Shown: piece by piece, positions 13,371 to 13,602 of the stretch
Layout of the letters: every line of letters starts with the position of its first letter
Position numbering within the stretch: the first letter of the stretch is position 1
NCBI GenBank assembly: GCA_964427895.1
Contig: CAYRUZ010000026.1
Span: 1 to 13,602, forward strand
Length of the DNA stretch: 13,602 nt
From: CAYRUZ01 sp964427895
GTDB taxonomy: Bacteria > Patescibacteriota > Gracilibacteria > Peribacterales > Peribacteraceae
Direction of reading: 5' to 3'
Program-made: the position numbers and the translations under genes
Notes under the pieces: model-generated
Seen by the model: the letters and a program-made list of their open reading frames with translations, nothing else
What the model was told of the DNA's origin: nothing
Database searches by the model: none

Positions 13371-13602
13371 ATGCACCGCACGACACTCCTCATCGCGTTT
13401 CCGTTGTGCGTTCTGGCTTTCGCGGCCTTCGCCCTGCAGTTCTTCGCCGGCACGGCGGATTCTGCCGCTTGCCGCTGGGTTCCTCCCGACGCGGAACGGG
13501 GAGTTGAGTGCGTCGTCGCGCCGCCGAAATCGTGGTATTTCGACCGTGCCACAGGAACGTGCCGCTCGCTTCCGCGATTTCCTTTCGCCTGCTCCAGCGG
13601 TC
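13371..13602 (+). CDS. Secreted Cys-rich protein with Kunitz-like segment; 3' end outside window
   Basis: The frame is open from ATG 13371 to the window edge (77 residues seen). Residues 1-33 form a signal peptide (LLIAFPLCVLAFAAFALQFF, then possible cleavage near DSAA). The mature part has Cys at 34, 47, 64 and 74. The stretch KSWYFDRATGTCRSL followed by C and SSG strongly resembles the 'RWYFD..TG.C..F.Y.GC.GN' core of Kunitz/BPTI protease inhibitors, although the spacings (12, 16 and 9 residues between Cys) are longer than the usual 8, 15 and 7. A Kunitz-like or other disulfide-knotted extracellular domain is likely. Inhibitor activity cannot be claimed from the fragment. Confidence 0.75.
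   Translation, partial: MHRTTLLIAFPLCVLAFAAFALQFFAGTADSAACRWVPPDAERGVECVVAPPKSWYFDRATGTCRSLPRFPFACSSG

Overview
The window looks like part of a GC-rich bacterial genome with no phage, transposon, tRNA, rRNA or CRISPR content. Several features recall Patescibacteria/CPR-type genomes, possibly the Peregrinibacteria-Peribacteria group: a giant mosaic surface protein opening with a 'SYQGRL...DG.Y...F.IY' type domain, very compact overlapping genes, secreted beta-rich proteins, and start codons with no recognisable Shine-Dalgarno sequence. This placement is inference, since no phylogenetic marker gene is present. TGA acts as an ordinary stop here, so a UGA=Gly code is not indicated.

Positions 1-8679 (minus strand) form a two-gene operon. 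The first gene (8679-7942) encodes a transposase-type helix-turn-helix protein that has no transposase catalytic domain and carries one C-terminal membrane segment. Its stop overlaps the start of the second gene as ATGA. The second gene runs unbroken from 7945 to the window edge (at least 2648 codons). It encodes an exported repeat protein with an N-terminal export signal, a tail-fibre/adhesin-type N-domain, at least 15 copies of a 'YDLG...RW..LY' repeat, 13 copies of a 'DPxYxSNPxxY' repeat, several C-x12-C elements, 'GIGT..P' linkers and a seven-repeat LVIVD block that should fold as a seven-bladed beta-propeller. Some stretches are duplicated at DNA level without mismatch, one pair differing only by a 66-bp in-frame unit. 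A good promoter (8764-8736) precedes the operon.

Positions 8952-11369 hold envelope genes: a small LemA-like membrane protein (minus), a divergent DUF916-like Ig-type surface protein with a C-terminal membrane anchor (plus), and a secreted WxL-like beta protein (plus) behind a near-consensus promoter. The last two recall the DUF916/WxL pairs of Firmicutes cell surfaces.

Positions 13027-11370 (minus) are a tightly overlapping four-gene signalling operon: a sigma-70 region-4-like mini protein, a 105-residue unknown, a receiver-only response regulator and a soluble histidine kinase with an intact H-box but an eroded ATP-binding domain. Its last stop codon abuts the stop of the WxL-like gene, with the two stops forming TGATCA.

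Positions 13200-13602 (plus) hold a 38-residue single-span membrane protein and the start of a secreted Cys-rich protein with a Kunitz-like segment, behind a promoter that predicts an almost leaderless mRNA. Overall the window is a cell-surface locus with an adjacent, unusually built regulatory module.
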